The position numbers and the translations under genes were made by a program. This document shows positions 1 through 7,835 of a stretch of DNA of 64,000 bases, in pieces. How positions within the stretch are numbered: position 1 is the first letter of the stretch; every line of letters begins with the position of its first letter. The notes beneath the pieces were generated by a model. It was not told where the DNA came from. It was given only the letters and a program-made list of their open reading frames with translations, and did not search any database. Source of the stretch: Flavobacterium sp. (GTDB lineage Bacteria > Bacteroidota > Bacteroidia > Flavobacteriales > Flavobacteriaceae); the NCBI RefSeq assembly GCF_027490375.1, contig NZ_JAIXYH010000075.1:19353-83352 (forward strand). Direction: 5' to 3'.

Positions 1-642
1 GAAGTAAAACAAGTTATTCAAGACTACAAACAAGCGGCGATAAACGCAATCAAAGCAGGTTTTGACGGAGTTGAACTACACGCCGCGACTGGTTACTTAC
101 CAAATCAGTTTTTAGCCGAAAGTGCTAATATTCGTACTGATGAATATGGTGGAAACATCAAAAACCGTAGTCGTTTTATTCTGGAAGCAATGCAAGAAAT
201 GGTAGCAGCAATTGGAATAAATAAAGTAGGTATCAAATTATCGCCTAGTATTCCTTATAACAGCATTCTCGAAAGCGATCCAATTGCAACCTATTCTTAC
301 TTAATTAAAGAATTGAACAATTTGCCTTTGGCATACATTCACCTTATGAATCCTTTGTTTCTTCCCGAAGTTGGCTTTGAACAGTATGCAAAAGATGTTA
401 TGGGAACATTTGGCACACTAACTCATCATACCATCATTGCGAATGCGGGTTATACTCGTGAATCTGCGGAACAAGAATTACAAAAAGGAATAGCCAAAAT
501 GATTTCTTTCGGAGTTCCTTTTATCGCCAATCCCGATTTAGTAAAACGTTTTGAACTTAACGCTGAACTCAATGAAGCTGACCGTGCTACTTTTTATGGG
601 GGTAATGAAAAAGGCTATACCGATTATCCAGGTTTACAATAA
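1..642 (+). CDS. Alkene reductase, Old Yellow Enzyme family (5' partial)
   Basis: C-terminal part of an FMN-dependent NADH:flavin oxidoreductase of the Old Yellow Enzyme (NemA/OPR-like) family. The open frame runs in from the left edge, so the true start lies outside the window; the visible 213 residues are in frame 1. Family signatures visible are the GFDGVELHAATGYLPNQFL stretch (His and Tyr of the TIM barrel), the DEYGGNIKNRSRF segment near the phosphate-binding face, the IIANAGYT strand and the late GVPFIANPDLVKR strand. Members reduce activated C=C bonds of enals, enones and nitro compounds with NAD(P)H. It is followed on the same strand by two short-chain dehydrogenases, suggesting a small redox operon. 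The substrate cannot be read from sequence. Confidence 0.93.
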   Translation, partial: EVKQVIQDYKQAAINAIKAGFDGVELHAATGYLPNQFLAESANIRTDEYGGNIKNRSRFILEAMQEMVAAIGINKVGIKLSPSIPYNSILESDPIATYSYLIKELNNLPLAYIHLMNPLFLPEVGFEQYAKDVMGTFGTLTHHTIIANAGYTRESAEQELQKGIAKMISFGVPFIANPDLVKRFELNAELNEADRATFYGGNEKGYTDYPGLQ

Positions 643-709
643 ATCAATTCATAAATTGAATGTAAAATAGGTTTTATTAAACATAATAAAGGATTTAAAG
701 TTATAAAGT

Positions 710-1456
710 ATGACAACCTCAACAACAAAAATAGCATTGGTAACAGGAGCGGCGACAGGTATCGGTCGGGCTATTGCCATTCGCTTAGCTAAAGACGGAA
801 TCACAGTAGCCGTTAATTATATTGGAGATGCGACGCAAGCTAATGAAGTGGTAAATGAGATACAGAAAAATGGTGGCAACGCGGTAGCTTTTGAAGCAAA
901 TGTTGGTGAAGTTTCAGAAATAATTGGTCTTTTTGATGCAGTTATTGAAAAGTTTGGTGGTATCGACATTGTAGTGGCAAATGCTGGAATTGCAAAAATG
1001 GGCATCCCTATTGCCGATGTTACCGAAGAGGACTTCGATCGAATCAATGCTGTGAATCACAAAGGAACTTATTTTGTCTTTCAACAAGCAGCCAAAAAAG
1101 TTAGAAATGGTGGACGTATTATTCAAATTTCCTCCTCAAGTGCACTATATCCTGCAGCAGGTCTAGGTATTTATTCGCCTAGTAAAGCAGCCGGAAAAGT
1201 AGTTACCGAAATTTTGGCTCAAGAACTTGGGCATCGACAAATATCCGTCAACAGTGTTTTGCCTGGACCAACCAGAACACCTTTGATGGAAAAAGAAGTT
1301 TCAAAAGAAGAAATGAAACGAATTGCCCAAGGAATGAATTTAGGAAGAATGGGAGAACCAGAGGACATTGCTGGTGTAGTAGCATTTCTTGCAAGCCTTG
1401 AAGGTGCTTGGATAAACGGACAACAAATAATCGTAAATGGTGGGGGTAGGATGTAA
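710..1456 (+). CDS. SDR family oxidoreductase
   Basis: Classical short-chain dehydrogenase/reductase of 248 residues, the normal length. The N-terminal Rossmann motif is TGAATGIGRAIA, the structural NAG motif is VANAG, and the catalytic Ser-Tyr-Lys is seen in ISSSSALY followed by YSPSK. The C-terminus NGGGRM resembles the usual G-G end of FabG-like enzymes. It lies 67 bp after the Old Yellow Enzyme and 54 bp before a second SDR, so the three are probably co-transcribed. NAD(P)-dependent reduction of a carbonyl is expected from the family; substrate unknown. Confidence 0.93.
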   Translation: MTTSTTKIALVTGAATGIGRAIAIRLAKDGITVAVNYIGDATQANEVVNEIQKNGGNAVAFEANVGEVSEIIGLFDAVIEKFGGIDIVVANAGIAKMGIPIADVTEEDFDRINAVNHKGTYFVFQQAAKKVRNGGRIIQISSSSALYPAAGLGIYSPSKAAGKVVTEILAQELGHRQISVNSVLPGPTRTPLMEKEVSKEEMKRIAQGMNLGRMGEPEDIAGVVAFLASLEGAWINGQQIIVNGGGRM

Positions 1457-1510
1457 CTAAGAATAGTCAAAGGAAAACAAATTTGATAGGAACTAAAAAG
1501 TATTTATAAA

Positions 1511-2278
1511 ATGAAAAACAATTCAAGTAAAATAGTATTAGTAACTGGTGGAAGCCGCGGACTTGGAAAAGAATCAGCTTTACAATTAGCAAAAAGTGGT
1601 TTTGATGTAATTATTACATTTCAAAACAACAAAACAGATGCAGAAAACGTAGTAAACCAAATAAAAGCATTGGGCAGAAAATCGGCCAATCTTCAATTGA
1701 ATTTAGCAAAAGTGAATTCTTTTGATGAATTCGTTTCGGACTTAAAGAAAATTTTGGAGAGAGATTTTGGAAAAAACAGAATAGATGCTTTGGTAAACAA
1801 TGCAGGAACAGGATATTACGCATCAATAGAAAATACTACCGAAGAAGGTTTTGACGAAATGGCAACAACCCACCTTAAAGCACCTTTTTTCCTTACTCAA
1901 AAATTATTATCCTTAATAAATGAAGGCGGAAGTATGGTTAACACCTCTTCGGGTTTAGCTCGTTTTAGCTATCCAAATTATGCGGCATATGCTATTATGA
2001 AAGCGGGCATAGACTCCTTAACTCGTTATCAAGCTTTAGAATTTGGTTCTCGAAAAATCAGAGTAAACTCTATTGCGCCTGGTGCAATTGAAACCGATTT
2101 TGGTGGAGGTGCCGTACGAGATAACAAAGCATTAAATGATATGATTGCTGGCAATACGGCACTTGGCAGAGTAGGTTTGCCTGATGATGTAGGTAGAGTT
2201 GTTGTTTTCTTATGTTCCGCTGATTCAAAATGGATCAATGCTCAGAGGATTGAAGTATCGGGCGGAATTCACATCTAA
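1511..2278 (+). CDS. SDR family oxidoreductase
   Basis: Second classical short-chain dehydrogenase, 255 residues. Motifs: TGGSRGLGKESA (cofactor binding), VNNAG, catalytic Ser in NTSSG and YAIMK as the YxxxK pair. It resembles FabG-like enzymes but is only distantly similar to the preceding SDR, so this is not a recent tandem duplication. A hairpin with a T tail follows 19 bp after the stop and probably closes the three-gene redox operon. Substrate unknown. Confidence 0.93.
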   Translation: MKNNSSKIVLVTGGSRGLGKESALQLAKSGFDVIITFQNNKTDAENVVNQIKALGRKSANLQLNLAKVNSFDEFVSDLKKILERDFGKNRIDALVNNAGTGYYASIENTTEEGFDEMATTHLKAPFFLTQKLLSLINEGGSMVNTSSGLARFSYPNYAAYAIMKAGIDSLTRYQALEFGSRKIRVNSIAPGAIETDFGGGAVRDNKALNDMIAGNTALGRVGLPDDVGRVVVFLCSADSKWINAQRIEVSGGIHI

Positions 2279-2297
2279 AAGTGCCACAAGATAAAGC

Positions 2298-2326
2298 CCG
2301 TATTGAATATTTAATACGGATTTTTC
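2298..2326 (+). terminator. Rho-independent terminator after the SDR operon
   Basis: Inverted repeat CCGTATT (2298-2304) and AATACGG (2313-2319) with an 8-nt loop, followed by ATTTTTCTT. It sits just after the stop of the second SDR gene. Confidence 0.75.
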
Positions 2327-2763
2327 TTCTTATTACTGCTTAAATGATATAGATCACGATTTAACTTTTTTCAATTAAAAATCAAATACTCGTAATTTTT
2401 TTATCTCAAGTAAACTTCACCAATTCTTATTATATTTTTGAAGTGAAGTTCAGAATTTAATTTTAAACATCTATTCGAGGCTTCTCCTAATTTGAACCGT
2501 TCATAAATCAAATTTATGTTTTTCGTTTTAAAATAAAATGGCTTTCTCTGAGGTTTTTTCACTAAAACCTCGATAGCGCAAACTTACAACCTCCACCTTC
2601 AAAAAGATACAAAAACACATCTCAATAACGTCTTTTTTAGATTAGTTTTGAAAATGGTTTTGGTACGGTTTACATCACAGATGTTAGCGAAACTAATGAA
2701 GTAACTTAGTGCTATCGAGATTTAGTCGGTTGAAAAGCACTTTTCGTCAAGATTTTTTTTGGA
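2327..2763. other. Gene-free AT-rich intergenic stretch
   Basis: About 440 bp between the redox operon and the GC-rich element upstream of rpoD. I find no plausible coding frame, RNA gene or clear promoter in it. It is strongly AT-rich with several short poly-T runs. Confidence 0.5.
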
Positions 2764-2962
2764 AACGATACGCCGCAATAGCGATTGACGCGGAAAGGGG
2801 ACAAAAAACAGCGCGTGCGCACCGCGAGTTTTAAGAGCGACCAGCGGAAGCACGCTAAACCGCCGGTGTGCCGCAGCTGTTTGCGAACCCTTGCAGCAAA
2901 AAGCGCGACGCTGCGGTGTACGGAATTTCCACTATTGCCGCAGCGGATTGCCCAAAAAATAA
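2764..2962. repeat. GC-rich intergenic repeat-like element (family 2, copy 1)
   Basis: A locally GC-rich island in AT-rich DNA. It shares an ordered series of short blocks with the element at 32142-32258: AACGAT, GCCGC, GATTG, GCGGAAAG, and a terminal GCCCAAAAAATAA. A 62-codon open frame crosses it, but its Arg/Lys/Ser-rich composition and position in the repeat argue that it is not a gene. Function unknown. Confidence 0.5.
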
Positions 2963-3063
2963 CAATTAGATAATCAGGTATTTACAAATAATTTCTGAGA
3001 ATTTTGAATGGCTGTGTAACTTTTTGACAGACCGCTGCGTACAAGTACTGTATCCATAACAGC

Positions 3064-3069
3064 AAGGAG
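3064..3069 (+). promoter_or_regulatory. Canonical Shine-Dalgarno of rpoD
   Basis: AAGGAG lies 7 nt before the rpoD ATG. Most other starts in this window have only A-rich leaders and no such motif, as expected in Bacteroidota, so this site stands out. Confidence 0.75.
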
Positions 3070-3076
3070 TTAAAAA

Positions 3077-3940
3077 ATGAGACAACTCAAAATTACCAAG
3101 CAGGTTACCAATCGGGAAACTGCATCGTTAGATAAGTATTTACAAGAAATCGGAAAGGTTGATTTGATTACCGCTGATGAGGAAGTTGAATTGGCACAGA
3201 AGATTAAAGCCGGCGACCAACGCGCGTTAGAAAAGCTTACCAAAGCCAACTTGCGTTTCGTGGTTTCGGTTGCTAAACAATATCAGAATCAAGGACTTAC
3301 ACTTCCGGATTTAATTAATGAAGGAAACTTAGGATTGATAAAAGCCGCACAACGTTTTGACGAAACACGTGGATTTAAATTCATTTCGTACGCCGTTTGG
3401 TGGATCAGACAATCGATTTTACAAGCTTTGGCCGAGCAATCGCGTATTGTGCGTTTGCCGCTGAACAAAATCGGTTCGATCAATAAAATTAACAAAATGT
3501 ACGCTTTGTTGGAGCAATCGAACGAGCGTCCGCCCAGTGCCGAGGAAATTGCGAAAGAGCTCGACATGACGGTAAACGACGTGAAGGAGTCGATGAAAAA
3601 CTCAGGCCGTCACCTTTCGATGGATGCTCCTTTAGTGGAAGGTGAAGATTCGAATTTATACGACGTATTGCGCTCGGGCGAATCGCCGAATCCGGATCGC
3701 GAATTGATTCACGAATCGTTGCGCACCGAAATTGAGCGTTCGTTAGAGACCCTAACTCCAAGAGAAGCCGATGTAGTGCGCTTGTATTTTGGTTTGGGCG
3801 ACCAACACCCGATGACCTTAGAAGAAATTGGTGAAACCTTTGATTTGACTCGCGAACGCGTGCGCCAAATTAAAGAAAAAGCAATCAGACGCTTAAAACA
3901 TACCTCAAGAAGCAAAATTTTAAAAACTTATTTGGGATAA
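3077..3940 (+). CDS. rpoD: Primary RNA polymerase sigma factor RpoD (sigma-70, short Bacteroidota form)
   Basis: Housekeeping sigma factor, 287 residues. That is short compared with proteobacterial RpoD but normal in Bacteroidota, where region 1.1 and the non-conserved insert are absent. Region 1.2 is seen in [21 protein letters not shown], region 2 in the [18 protein letters not shown] core and the [15 protein letters not shown] helix that reads the -10/-7 element, region 3 from about residue 135, and region 4 with [16 protein letters not shown] and the [19 protein letters not shown] helix-turn-helix. A canonical AAGGAG ribosome-binding site precedes the ATG. Two hairpin-plus-T structures follow. 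It is flanked by intergenic repeats and is probably monocistronic. Confidence 0.97.
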   Translation: MRQLKITKQVTNRETASLDKYLQEIGKVDLITADEEVELAQKIKAGDQRALEKLTKANLRFVVSVAKQYQNQGLTLPDLINEGNLGLIKAAQRFDETRGFKFISYAVWWIRQSILQALAEQSRIVRLPLNKIGSINKINKMYALLEQSNERPPSAEEIAKELDMTVNDVKESMKNSGRHLSMDAPLVEGEDSNLYDVLRSGESPNPDRELIHESLRTEIERSLETLTPREADVVRLYFGLGDQHPMTLEEIGETFDLTRERVRQIKEKAIRRLKHTSRSKILKTYLG

Positions 3941-3966
3941 ATAATAAGTTTTACGATTTTTACGGC

Positions 3967-3997
3967 GAACAACAGTCTGATTAACTGTTCGTTTTTT
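3967..3997 (+). terminator. Terminator-like hairpin 1 after rpoD
   Basis: AACAGT (3971-3976), loop CTGATTA, ACTGTT (3984-3989), extendable by GAAC/GTTC, then GTTTTTTG. It is the first of two tandem hairpins, and both have the same CTGATTA loop. Confidence 0.65.
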
Positions 3998-4009
3998 GAT
4001 TGATGATTG

Positions 4010-4042
4010 AAACTCCGGCTGATTACCGGAGTTTTGTTTTTT
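4010..4042 (+). terminator. Terminator hairpin 2 after rpoD
   Basis: AAACTCCGG (4010-4018), loop CTGATTA, CCGGAGTTT (4026-4034), followed by TGTTTTTT. Perfect 9-bp stem with a T-rich tail: a strong intrinsic terminator backing up the preceding hairpin. Confidence 0.85.
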
Positions 4043-4043
4043 G

Positions 4044-4169
4044 GGAGATTGCGAGATTAAAAGATTGCGAGATTGCGAGATTGCGAGATTTTGAGATTGC
4101 GAGATTTTGAGATTACAAGATTTCGAGATTGAAAGATTGGAAGATTGGGAGATTGAAAGATTGGGAGGT
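4044..4169. repeat. Degenerate tandem octamer repeat
   Basis: About 15 imperfect copies of an 8-nt unit close to GATTGCGA, with variants GATTTTGA, GATTGAAA and GATTGGGA. It fills the space between the rpoD terminators and the XRE gene. It is non-coding and looks like a slipped-strand repeat. Confidence 0.8.
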
Positions 4170-4208
4170 TTTAAAAAACCTTAAAAATTACTTTTTACTA
4201 CAAATAAA

Positions 4209-4445
4209 TCATTTGCGCTCGCTGTGAGCCTTAAAAAAGTCTTCAAGCGAAATACCCATAGCACGGCATATACGGTCTAATGTATAAACTGTCGTTGCTA
4301 TTCTTCCGGATTCAATTCGAGATAAATTTGTTGTATCAAACTCACCGTCAATTTTACTAGCCACGTCAAGTTGGCTCAACTGTAGCGCTGTGCGAACTTC
4401 TTTAATTGTTTTTCCGAGGGCTATATTAAAATCACTTTTTTTCAC
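4209..4445 (-). CDS. XRE-family helix-turn-helix regulator
   Basis: Small Cro/cI-type DNA-binding protein. The HTH runs from about GKTIKEVRTALQLSQLDVASKI to the recognition helix TTNLSRIESGR, then TVYTLDRICRAMGISLEDFF, which is the standard HTH_3 layout. The longest open frame starts at 4511, but that reading would run through two dyad sequences. I prefer the GTG at 4445, which gives a 78-residue protein starting MKKSDFNIALGK and leaves both dyads upstream as operators. It diverges from the AHH-toxin lipoprotein gene at 4523 and probably represses that operon and itself. Start choice is inference; the fold assignment is firm. Confidence 0.85.
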   Translation of the reverse strand: MKKSDFNIALGKTIKEVRTALQLSQLDVASKIDGEFDTTNLSRIESGRIATTVYTLDRICRAMGISLEDFFKAHSERK

Positions 4446-4461
4446 TTGCCATATCTGACAA
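4446..4461. promoter_or_regulatory. Candidate operator 1 for the XRE regulator
   Basis: TTGCCATATCTGACAA, part of the longer inverted repeat ACTTG...CAAGT (4444-4463). It shares the left half TGCCATAT with the perfect palindrome at 4494-4507; the centres are 47 bp apart. It directly abuts the preferred GTG start of the regulator. Confidence 0.6.
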
Positions 4462-4493
4462 GTAAAATTCTTTTTTATATTCGTGATTATTAA

Positions 4494-4507
4494 TGCCATA
4501 TATGGCA
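4494..4507. promoter_or_regulatory. Candidate operator 2: perfect 14-bp palindrome
   Basis: TGCCATATATGGCA, a perfect palindrome in the divergent regulator/toxin promoter region. A -7-like TATATTCG (one mismatch from TAnnTTTG) lies between the two dyads at 4476-4483 and reads toward the toxin gene. Binding here would be expected to control both promoters. Confidence 0.65.
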
Positions 4508-4522
4508 ACAAAAACCATTTTT

Positions 4523-6319
4523 ATGAAAAAACTAATTTTATGGACATTGTTCATTTTTACAGCTTTTTTATGGAGTTGTGAAGACACAGAACTGCATGAA
4601 AGTCATTCTGAAAACAAAAATGAAATCAGTATCGAGCAGTTTAAAGAGGAAACAGGCATAACCGACTTTCCTAAAACTTTAAAAATTTCAAACAATCAAA
4701 ACACAGGGAGAAGATCAATGGAAGCTCCCGAGCTACTTGAGTTCGACATAGATTGGGAACTAATTAAAAAAGCTACTGTCGATGAAAGAATTACTTACAG
4801 TTTTAGAGTAGAGCCTAAAATAGTCAAGGAAAAAAGTCTCTTCAATTTAGTCGTTTACCACGATGGCTTGCAATGGCAATATAGCTTGTTAGAAATCAAA
4901 CCTGATGACCAAGTATGGAGCGATTTAACAAACAATCAAGAAGTAACTTTGAGTGGCAGCATTAAGGAAATCACTAACACTGAAGCTGCAAACCGAATTG
5001 TTGTCATAAACGTTATAGTTGACGTGCATTGCGTCGGAGGTGGTAGATGTGCACAAAGAGGCACTTGTGATTTATGCCACTTATGTGCCGATTATGCCAA
5101 TGTTAGTCTTTTTTTACCTAACGATTATACGATCATGCAACCTGTAGCCGGACCTGGTGGCGGCGGACCAGCCTCTCATGGATTTAACAACCCGTACCCC
5201 ACAATAGCTCCTGAAGGCGGTTTCGCATTTGATCCAAACTACGGGCTGGAATCTGATAAAAAATTTACGAGAATACAACGTGCAGCCCAAATTTGGAATT
5301 CTCTAGATTATGGACAAATGGCATGGGCTAGCAACAACAGTGGAGCATACAATGCAATGATGAGCGAACTTCTCGCAAATTTCAATGATTACAACAGGCA
5401 AAATTTCACAAACCTACTATCACTTCTATCAAATAACGAAATATCGAATATTTCAGCCGAAGCTTTGGCTGCTTGTGTCGCCATAGAAGCGGAAGATGTC
5501 GACGAGTTGAAGCTCGTTGCAAATGCTGTATGCTATGCAAATAGTTCAGGATATTTTGCTGACCCTTCTAATTCTGAACATTTCGAGACATTTATCACTG
5601 AAAATCAAAACCTTTTCAATGACCCAATTTATTGGTTGCAAGTAGGGTTTAGAATTTTTTCGCATCAATGTGCAATCATAAAGCAACGAGAACCTAACAT
5701 TTCACAGTATCGACTTTATGCAAAAGCATATCTTGAGACATGTCATCTAATCCTAGATTTAGGCGGCTTAGTTCCTGGTTTTGGCGAAATTTGTGATTTA
5801 GTGAATGGTACAATTTATACTGTTGAAGGCGACGGAGTAAATGCTACGCTTAGTTTTGCAAGTGCTATGCCATTTGTAGGTTGGTTTTCAGCTGGAGTTA
5901 AGTTTGCTAGACGTGCTGATAATTTAGTTTATGTAGTGGTAGATAATTTAATTACATTTGGTGGGCGAAATTCAACAGCTTTTAGGAAAAAACTTGGCAT
6001 GTTGGCTGGAGACTCTAGGATTGCGCATCACATTATACCAAGAGCTCTTTTTTACCACCCTGCTATCCAAAAAGCAGCGCAATCCACGATTAATCAAGGT
6101 TTTCATTTAGATACTGCTTTGAATGGAATTCCTTTATCGACAACGAGGCATAGCGGTTCACATCATCAGTATACACAAAGGATATACGCTCTTCTGAACG
6201 ATATAAATTTAAATCAAACAAATGATGCTGTATACAACGAAGTACTATCGAAAATCAATTATATAAAGAATAAAATCAATCAAAATTCCAATTTAAATAT
6301 CAATCAAATAGAATTTTAA
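4523..6319 (+). CDS. Lipoprotein with C-terminal AHH nuclease toxin domain
   Basis: Predicted polymorphic toxin of 598 residues. The ATG at 4523 is chosen because it gives a clean lipoprotein signal (MKKLILWTLFIFTAFLWSC); upstream ATGs fall inside the operator palindrome. After the lipid-carrying Cys comes EDTE, the acidic pattern also seen after the Cys of the SusE protein in this window. A cluster of six Cys lies at about residues 170-190 (possible metal site), then a Gly-rich linker (about 207-216). A hydrophobic pretoxin-like segment, LDLGGLVPGFGEICDLVNG through MPFVGW, covers about 411-455. The C-terminus carries the AHH motif (residues 501-503, then IIPRALF) and a further His-rich SGSHHQY, matching the AHH branch of the HNH/EndoVII nuclease superfamily. 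An immunity-like gene follows 3 bp later. Export route and nuclease activity are inferred. Confidence 0.85.
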   Translation: MKKLILWTLFIFTAFLWSCEDTELHESHSENKNEISIEQFKEETGITDFPKTLKISNNQNTGRRSMEAPELLEFDIDWELIKKATVDERITYSFRVEPKIVKEKSLFNLVVYHDGLQWQYSLLEIKPDDQVWSDLTNNQEVTLSGSIKEITNTEAANRIVVINVIVDVHCVGGGRCAQRGTCDLCHLCADYANVSLFLPNDYTIMQPVAGPGGGGPASHGFNNPYPTIAPEGGFAFDPNYGLESDKKFTRIQRAAQIWNSLDYGQMAWASNNSGAYNAMMSELLANFNDYNRQNFTNLLSLLSNNEISNISAEALAACVAIEAEDVDELKLVANAVCYANSSGYFADPSNSEHFETFITENQNLFNDPIYWLQVGFRIFSHQCAIIKQREPNISQYRLYAKAYLETCHLILDLGGLVPGFGEICDLVNGTIYTVEGDGVNATLSFASAMPFVGWFSAGVKFARRADNLVYVVVDNLITFGGRNSTAFRKKLGMLAGDSRIAHHIIPRALFYHPAIQKAAQSTINQGFHLDTALNGIPLSTTRHSGSHHQYTQRIYALLNDINLNQTNDAVYNEVLSKINYIKNKINQNSNLNINQIEF

Positions 6320-6322
6320 ACA

Positions 6323-7033
6323 ATGAAATTTTTTTGTCTTAGAAACTCAACCGAGAAAAAAATTGTGGGGCAATTTCCACCTGTCATTACTGCATTGTAT
6401 AATTGCGACGTTTGGAATGAAAAACGATTTACACAACAAATCAATTTTGAAAAATTTGATTTCGATCCTATAATTGCTACACCAGTTTTAAGAAAAGGTG
6501 CAAAAAAAATTGACTTTATAAACGCTAGTATTGTTGGTTTTCAGTTTAAACCAATCATAAGTGAAAAATTATTTAAAATATTTGCACAGTTGGAAGGCAT
6601 TAATTTCAAATTTTTTGCCTGTGGACTTTCCCATAAAGAGGTGATTTATGACTATTATGTCATGATACCTACCAGCGCTAATATGGAGTATGTAGATTTT
6701 CCAAAATCAATTGTAATCGAAAAGAAAATTAGCAGTAGTGGTGAAGCTGCAGTTAAAAATTTATCATTTAACTCATTTGAAGATTTTCTTGCCGCAAAAA
6801 AATCAGATGTTAAAAACGATATCTTAATAAGCAATTTGACAATTAAACCAGAAGTTGATACCGACTTGTTTGTCATTCGCTATGCTCAAGGGGGAGCTAA
6901 ATTCATCGCTTCAGAGCGATTAAAAGAAGAAATTGAAAAAAATTCAATTACCGGTATAGAATTTCAGCCTTTAACTTATTCTTTTAGCGAGTGGCTCAAC
7001 AGCGAAGAACGCTTAAAAATTTACGGTAAATGA
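6323..7033 (+). CDS. Probable immunity protein for the AHH toxin (Imm11/Imm43-like)
   Basis: A 236-residue protein without signal peptide or membrane segments, so cytoplasmic. It starts 3 bp after the AHH toxin stop. The FKPIISEKLFKIFAQLEG segment and a C-terminal RYAQGGAKFIASERLKEEI followed by SITGIEFQP resemble the 'xxSExL...G(I/V)EFxP' pattern of the DUF1629/Imm11 and Imm43 immunity families; I recognise the pattern but cannot confirm the family without a profile search. A cytoplasmic antidote fits a nuclease whose target is intracellular. Its last four bases overlap the next gene as ATGA. Confidence 0.65.
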   Translation: MKFFCLRNSTEKKIVGQFPPVITALYNCDVWNEKRFTQQINFEKFDFDPIIATPVLRKGAKKIDFINASIVGFQFKPIISEKLFKIFAQLEGINFKFFACGLSHKEVIYDYYVMIPTSANMEYVDFPKSIVIEKKISSSGEAAVKNLSFNSFEDFLAAKKSDVKNDILISNLTIKPEVDTDLFVIRYAQGGAKFIASERLKEEIEKNSITGIEFQPLTYSFSEWLNSEERLKIYGK

Positions 7034-7512
7034 AAAATGAAATCACACCCGAGCGCCTTCAAGAATGGATTGAAAAGGATGCAAAACTAAGCGCCTTACT
7101 CGTTGAAATTCAAGAAAAACCACTAAGCATCGTAGAACAAGCTGAATTAGCGTATCATGAAATTCCGAAATTAATAGGTATTCCGAAGGACAATTTTAAT
7201 GAGAATTATGACCCTGAAGAATCAGTTTCTGAATTTGGTAACGATAGTTTGTATCAGCAATTGGGTTATATTAATTATATGAATCCAAATGCCGATCCGC
7301 GTGGACGCCTGCTTACAGCTGCTTACCTAGTTAAACACGGTACTTCTGTTCCTCAACAAGACATTCTTAAAAAATACAAAACTGAGAGTGAAGAAGAATG
7401 TATAGGAATTGGCTTTATTGGAAACGCTCTTGATGTACGACTAATTTTTGTCAAAAAAGGCGAAAACTGGTTCGAATTAGGCTGTAAAATGTTTATTTCG
7501 TTAGCAAAATAA
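7030..7512 (+). CDS. Hypothetical protein in the AHH toxin operon
   Basis: A 160-residue soluble protein, acidic in its N-terminal half, with no signal peptide and no family I recognise. It overlaps the preceding immunity-like gene by ATGA, which indicates translational coupling. Visible features are a helical N-terminus (TPERLQEWIEKDAKLSALLVEIQ) and a mixed C-terminal half ending ELGCKMFISLAK. It could be a second immunity protein or an accessory factor; nothing in the sequence decides this. Confidence 0.7.
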   Translation: MKNEITPERLQEWIEKDAKLSALLVEIQEKPLSIVEQAELAYHEIPKLIGIPKDNFNENYDPEESVSEFGNDSLYQQLGYINYMNPNADPRGRLLTAAYLVKHGTSVPQQDILKKYKTESEEECIGIGFIGNALDVRLIFVKKGENWFELGCKMFISLAK

Positions 7513-7835
7513 ACCAGTAAACTCTGGCTCATTTTGCAACGCACAGCGGTTTCGTAAACTCGACTTTTAAGTTCTATTTTATTTCACAAGAGATAATAAG
7601 CTTGTTAGCTGCTTATACAAATAAAGTATTGGTTATAAACAAATATTTCACAATCGCTTTTCGAGAAAATAAATTCATTCGTTTAATAGGTTATTTTGAT
7701 ACATAAGTTAACTTAGATTCACTATAATCCCCAAAAAGTGACATAAAAGGATTCATAAATGTTAAATTATACAGTGCGCGTTGAAATACAACTAATATTG
7801 ATTACATTCGCTGTATAACTTTAAAATTTTAACTT
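7513..7835. other. Intergenic stretch before the GLPGLI operon
   Basis: About 320 AT-rich bases without a coding frame. A weak inverted repeat ATAAGC-N9-GCTTAT occurs at 7596-7616. A possible -7-like TAACTTTA lies about 20 bp before the next ATG, but no good -33 partner is evident. I assign no function. Confidence 0.4.

Noticed and set aside
2785..2973. 62-codon open frame upstream of rpoD
   Set aside because: It is Arg/Lys/Ser-rich, has no ribosome-binding context and lies entirely in a GC-rich repeat-like element also present near 32142; treated as non-coding.
4044..4169. CRISPR array
   Set aside because: The units are contiguous octamers without unique spacers, and no cas genes are present.
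7596..7616. ATAAGC-N9-GCTTAT inverted repeat as a terminator or operator
   Set aside because: Short stem, long loop, no T tail and no clear relation to a promoter; similarity to the permease-leader repeat at 27498 is limited to six bases and may be chance.
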